A stretch of DNA of 46,668 nucleotides from Nostoc sp. NMS9 (GTDB lineage Bacteria > Cyanobacteriota > Cyanobacteriia > Cyanobacteriales > Nostocaceae). The notes under the pieces are model-generated. The model saw only the letters and a list, made by a program, of their open reading frames with translations. It was not told the origin of the DNA and ran no database searches. The stretch is from contig NZ_JABXKL010000025.1 in NCBI RefSeq assembly GCF_017114995.1, positions 1 through 46,668 of the forward strand, written 5' to 3'. This document shows, piece after piece, positions 43,058 through 46,668 of this stretch (position 1 is the stretch's first letter; every line of letters begins with the position of its first letter). The position numbers and the translations under genes are program-made.

Positions 43058-44707
43058 ATGCTGAATTTAGTTTCTAGCTGGGAGAGTATTCCTACTCAAC
43101 CATCTAAGCAACATCGGATTATTGCTGCCATTGACCTGGGAACAAATTCTCTACACATGGTAGTAGTCAAGATTGACCCCACACTACCAGCTTTCAGCAT
43201 TATTGCTAGAGAAAAGGAAACCGTGAGGCTTGGCGATCGCAATCTTACCACTGGAGAACTCAAACCAGAGATAATTAAAAAGGCGATCGCAGCTTTAGGA
43301 CGCTTCCAAGAAGTTGCCAAAACTATCAACGCTGAAACTATCATTGCTGTGGCAACTAGTGCTGTGCGAGAAGCCCCCAATGGTAAAGATTTTTTGCACA
43401 CAATAGAAGCGGAGTTGGGTTTAAGCGTTAACTTGATTTCTGGTCAAGAAGAAGCGCGGCGAATCTATCTTGGCGTGCTGTCGGGCATGGAATTTAACAA
43501 CCAGCCTCATACTATTATTGATATTGGCGGTGGTTCTACAGAATTGATTTTAGGCGATAGTCAGCAAGCCCGCACTCTCACCAGTACCAAAGTTGGTGCA
43601 GTGCGACTTACTAGCGAGTTAATCACTACTGACCCCATCAGCAACATTGAGTTCCAATATCTGCAAGCTTATGCACGCGGGATGTTGGAACGTTCTGTAG
43701 AAGAAATCTTAGCAAATCTAGAGCTTGGGGAATCTCCGCGTTTGGTGGGTACGGCGGGCACAATTGAAACCCTGGCGATGATTCATGCACGGGAAAAGTC
43801 GGGTGTTATTCCTTCTACTCTCAATGGCTACCAGTTCAGTCTTAAAGACTTGCAAGAGTTGGTAAATCGCTTGCGGAAACTGAGTAATTCCGAAAGGGCT
43901 GAGATTCCCGGTATGCCAGAGAAGCGCCCTGAAGTTATCCTCGCTGGCGCAGTCATATTACAGGAAGCAATGACCCTTTTGGGTAGTGAATCGGTAACAG
44001 TTTGTGAGCGTTCTCTCAGAGAAGGCGTAATCGTAGACTGGATGCTAACCCACGGTTTAATTGAAGATAAGCTACGCTACCAAAGTTCAGTTCGGGAACG
44101 GAATGTTCTCAAACTGGCGGATAAATACCACATCAACTTAGAATACAGCGATCGCGTGGCAAAATTTGCCGAGAGTTTATTTGACCAAACTCAAGGTACT
44201 CTACATCACTGGGGATCTGACGAGCGACAAATGCTGTGGGCAGCGGCAATATTACACAATTGCGGTCATTATATCAGCCATTCGTCTCACCACAAGCACT
44301 CTTACTATTTAATTCGCAATGGAGAATTACTCGGTTATACAGAAACCGAGATTGAAATTATTGCCAATTTAGCGCGTTATCATCGCAAATCGCCACCCAA
44401 GAAAAAACATGAAAACTACCAGAGTTTGCTGACTAAACAACAGCGGCAGATTGTTAGTCAATTAAGTGCAATTCTGAGATTGGCAGTGGCATTAGATAGA
44501 CGACAAATTGGTGCAGTTGCTCAAGTGCAATGTGAGTATTATCCACAACTTAGGCAGGTCAACCTGCTAATTTTTCCATCTCAATCAGATGATGATTGTG
44601 CTTTAGAACTTTGGAGCTTAGATTATAAAAAAGGAGTGTTTGAGGAAGAGTTTGGAGTGAAATTAGTAGCGAGTTTAGAAAAGTCTAGCGTTGCTAACTT
44701 GTCTTAG
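43058..44707 (+). CDS. ppx: exopolyphosphatase, Ppx/GppA family
   Basis: The 549-residue protein contains the ASKHA phosphate motifs AAIDLGTNSLHMVVVKID (about 23-40) and IDIGGGSTELILG (about 154-166), with the conserved GQEEARRIYLGV between them. The C-terminal half carries an HD-like domain (LWAAAILHNCGHYISHSSHH, then KHSYYLI). It removes terminal phosphates from polyphosphate and may also hydrolyse pppGpp, linking phosphate storage to the stringent response. Length is usual. Divergent from ubiA. A hairpin at 44715-44739 follows its stop. Confidence 0.94.
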   Translation: MLNLVSSWESIPTQPSKQHRIIAAIDLGTNSLHMVVVKIDPTLPAFSIIAREKETVRLGDRNLTTGELKPEIIKKAIAALGRFQEVAKTINAETIIAVATSAVREAPNGKDFLHTIEAELGLSVNLISGQEEARRIYLGVLSGMEFNNQPHTIIDIGGGSTELILGDSQQARTLTSTKVGAVRLTSELITTDPISNIEFQYLQAYARGMLERSVEEILANLELGESPRLVGTAGTIETLAMIHAREKSGVIPSTLNGYQFSLKDLQELVNRLRKLSNSERAEIPGMPEKRPEVILAGAVILQEAMTLLGSESVTVCERSLREGVIVDWMLTHGLIEDKLRYQSSVRERNVLKLADKYHINLEYSDRVAKFAESLFDQTQGTLHHWGSDERQMLWAAAILHNCGHYISHSSHHKHSYYLIRNGELLGYTETEIEIIANLARYHRKSPPKKKHENYQSLLTKQQRQIVSQLSAILRLAVALDRRQIGAVAQVQCEYYPQLRQVNLLIFPSQSDDDCALELWSLDYKKGVFEEEFGVKLVASLEKSSVANLS

Positions 44708-44714
44708 AAAGTGG

Positions 44715-44739
44715 GGTGCGTTAACCAGTGTAACGCACC
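44715..44739 (+). terminator. hairpin after ppx
   Basis: GGTGCGTTA and TAACGCACC form a perfect 9-bp stem with a 7-nt loop, 8 nt after the stop codon. There is no strong T-tract. This palindrome is also a common dispersed repeat in cyanobacteria. Confidence 0.5.
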
Positions 44740-45458
44740 TGCACATAGCTGATGTTTTATTCTTGCGATCGCTAATCAGCTTGAGAAGTTAGGCTCAATA
44801 TAAAAGCTTCAGGTAAAAATCAGACAACTTTATTTAGTAACTATTTAGGAAGGTATGATTATACAAGTAACTTTCTCTTGTGCACAAAAACTTTAATTAA
44901 ATTTGAAACTATATTAAATTAAAGATATATATCTAATTTTGACATCTAACTTAAGGACGAATTTATAACTGTCCCAAGCACCATTTAAAAATATAAATTA
45001 GTAATTATAATAAGCTTAACAATCTATTAAATGTAGGTTATGTTGCTAGTGGATATCTAAGCCGGGAAAACTTAGATATCCTTATATAAAATTTCAATAG
45101 TTTAATAAGTAATCAAGCAGATATGATGTTAGTAACTGAAAAAACTTGCGCTGACTTTTACCGATAGGTATGGCGATGTCTACGACGGGCCACGCCTACG
45201 CAGTTGCTGGAGACTTCAAGGTCAAATCTCGGTAGGCTGATCGCTGATGCGTGGGGTGGAGCATAGTTGCCAAAGTCAAATGCATGTTTCTTTGAGCGAT
45301 ACTAATTTAGTCTTACACACCCTACAGTAATTAGGGCAGACATCAACTTGCAAGCATTCTTCTCAACGCTCGCCAAGAATTTTTTTCTTTTTTAAGAATT
45401 TGAAGATAAATATCATGTTTTACACAAAAAACGATTTTTTGCAAAATTGGGATGCTCA
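44740..45458. other. intergenic region with a hairpin and a small dispersed repeat
   Basis: GGATATCTAAG (45051-45061) and CTTAGATATCC (45071-45081) form a perfect 11-bp stem around a 9-nt loop. A small dispersed repeat lies at 45173-45202. No frame is convincing, and the rest is AT-rich. Confidence 0.6.
45173..45202. repeat. small dispersed repeat, intergenic copy
   Basis: GCGATGTCTACGACGGGCCA followed by CGCCTACGCA is the inverted relative of the repeat inserted into the Uma2 gene (174-204), with three differences. Confidence 0.7.
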
Positions 45459-46472
45459 TTAGGAATCTGGATTAATACATTTAAGATGTTCACAGCCAAA
45501 ACCTTGAGTCATCATTGCAGATAGCTGTGGAAAAACTTGTTCATCAAAGTTGAGTTCTCGCATGATTTGGTCATAAGCTTGCCCCTGCGCTATCCGCTTT
45601 GCCATTTCCTGAAACTCTACCCAAGTTAAATCACTCTCAACAAATGCTTTACTAAGGGTAATTACCAGTTCCTCATAATCATTGTCTTCCAATTTTGTCA
45701 TCATTCGATGTTCAATGTGAAGCGAATCATCGAAACAGTAATACCAGGATTTTGGTTGCTGCCTAAGTACTCTTCGGAAAAGATCCTGCTGTTTCGAGCG
45801 ACTAACAGCACTATCTGCCTCACTACATACCATTAAAATTGGGGCAGAAACACAGCCTTGAGACTTGTCTAAAACCTGATATCCCAATTCCAGAAATATT
45901 CGTAAGGCCTTGAGACAAAAACCTTTATAACCAAAATTGCCGGGTGCATCTTTGTTGAACCATTCAAAGTAAATTGGCAGAATTTTGATCAGTTGATCGA
46001 ATATTAAGTAGCGGCTACCTAAATAAGGCGTGAACAATAAGGTGCGGTCAATCTCTTGAGGATGCTCTAAAGCTAACCAAGCAGCTAAAGTTCCACCTGT
46101 TGATAATCCACCAATCACAACTTGTTGACCTAGCGTTTTTGCAATCTGTAACCATTGGATTACAAATTTTTGATAAATCTCAATATCTGTTGGCAGGGGT
46201 GGAGGATTTTGAGACTTCCAGTCACCTGAGCGTCCATGACCTGGTTGTAAAGGAATCAGAACGTTATATCCCGTGTTAAAGAAGGCTTTACCAAGCGGCT
46301 CGAACTGGTAAGGGCCTGCTGTAAAACCATGCAAAAACAAAAAAACTTTTGAAGTGAAGTAAGGATGAATCAAAAATTTAGAACGGCAGGCTTCATTTTT
46401 AAGACCTAATGTGGACTCTAATTGGTGAACTTGCTCTAGAATTTCTACTGTATTTTGAATGTCAACTTTCAT
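45459..46472 (-). CDS. alpha/beta-hydrolase (lysophospholipase/esterase-like)
   Basis: The 337-residue protein has the fold's landmarks: LFLHGFTAGPYQFEPLG (oxyanion loop HGF 48-50), GLSTGG around Ser124, an acid in VCSEADS (Asp220) and a histidine in SLHIEHRM (His252 or His255). GHGRSGDWK and the HGF-G-P pattern resemble thermostable carboxylesterase/monoacylglycerol-lipase types. GLSTGG in place of GxSxG with Met or Gln is usual for this group. No signal peptide, so cytosolic. The last 60 residues (after SKAFVESDLT) are an additional helical extension of unknown role. Alone, without operon partners. Confidence 0.88.
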   Translation of the reverse strand: MKVDIQNTVEILEQVHQLESTLGLKNEACRSKFLIHPYFTSKVFLFLHGFTAGPYQFEPLGKAFFNTGYNVLIPLQPGHGRSGDWKSQNPPPLPTDIEIYQKFVIQWLQIAKTLGQQVVIGGLSTGGTLAAWLALEHPQEIDRTLLFTPYLGSRYLIFDQLIKILPIYFEWFNKDAPGNFGYKGFCLKALRIFLELGYQVLDKSQGCVSAPILMVCSEADSAVSRSKQQDLFRRVLRQQPKSWYYCFDDSLHIEHRMMTKLEDNDYEELVITLSKAFVESDLTWVEFQEMAKRIAQGQAYDQIMRELNFDEQVFPQLSAMMTQGFGCEHLKCINPDS

Positions 46473-46668
46473 TTATGTAATTATTATATTCATATATATA
46501 GTAATCCTACTTAAATTCTGTTCAGGATTTTGAAAAAAATCTTTGTCTGGCAAGCTTTTAAGCCGCTTAGTTATTCAAAAATTAAATAGGAGTCTTATAT
46601 AAGTTACTTTATTACTCCCGGTTCGCCCATTTTTTTATGAGTTAGGGAAAATAAGCAGTTAAAAGTAT

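Noticed and set aside
1..46668. tRNA or rRNA genes
   Set aside because: I saw no T-psi-C/anticodon arm combination or rRNA core sequence while reading; a tRNAscan run would be decisive.

Overview
This window is chromosomal DNA from a filamentous, heterocyst-forming cyanobacterium of the Nostoc/Anabaena type. The evidence is the many GCGATCGC (HIP1) octamers, the heptamer tandem repeats (STRR) and small dispersed repeats typical of Nostocales, cyanobacterial versions of argJ, nrtD, cobO and the 4-hydroxybenzoate prenyltransferase, and above all a fraC-fraD-fraE operon, whose products act at the septa between cells of the filament.

Layout. 0-8.8 kb: a broken Uma2-family gene, a MarR-controlled efflux cassette (marR, hlyD/emrA-like adaptor, two MFS exporters), a GT39-type membrane glycosyltransferase and a small methyltransferase. 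8.8-12.7 kb: a decayed stretch (IS4-type transposase remnant, beta-lactamase-family remnant, MITE-like elements) followed by two large, highly repetitive proteins of unknown function, one ending in a PEP-CTERM-like sorting signal. 12.7-18.7 kb: a pentapeptide-repeat/helix-hairpin-helix membrane protein behind a quinone-oxidoreductase gene, then argJ and an orphan kinase-fold protein. 18.7-24.5 kb: an RTX calcium-binding repeat protein and gene decay (several remnants, an nrtD interrupted by one stop codon, a 232-bp MITE with a 10-bp target duplication), then a YbjN-type protein. 24.5-27 kb: a stand-alone ATP-grasp ligase and small genes. 27-32.1 kb: a 1375-residue hybrid histidine kinase whose second PAS domain carries the full LOV photoreceptor signature, overlapping by 4 nt a REC-GGDEF diguanylate cyclase. 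32-34 kb: a HigBA-type toxin-antitoxin pair whose antitoxin is cut short by the diguanylate cyclase gene, and a tandem-duplicated CobO. 34.3-36.8 kb: fraCDE. 37-46.5 kb: a membrane protein, a pentapeptide protein, an asparagine-synthase-like protein carrying an 87-bp in-frame repeat insertion, the divergent prenyltransferase/exopolyphosphatase pair and an alpha/beta hydrolase.

How genes work together. The MarR regulator shares a 13-bp motif with the hlyD promoter region, suggesting one drug-responsive circuit. The LOV hybrid kinase and GGDEF regulator form a two-gene operon that plausibly links blue light to cyclic di-GMP. FraC, FraD and FraE form one septal/filament-integrity operon. A recurrent theme is small repeats inside or against genes: they supply in-frame peptide insertions (Uma2, AsnB-like), lie over translation starts (fraE, the prenyltransferase) and cover the 5' end of the pentapeptide gene. 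All identifications are from reading the sequence; no database search was run.
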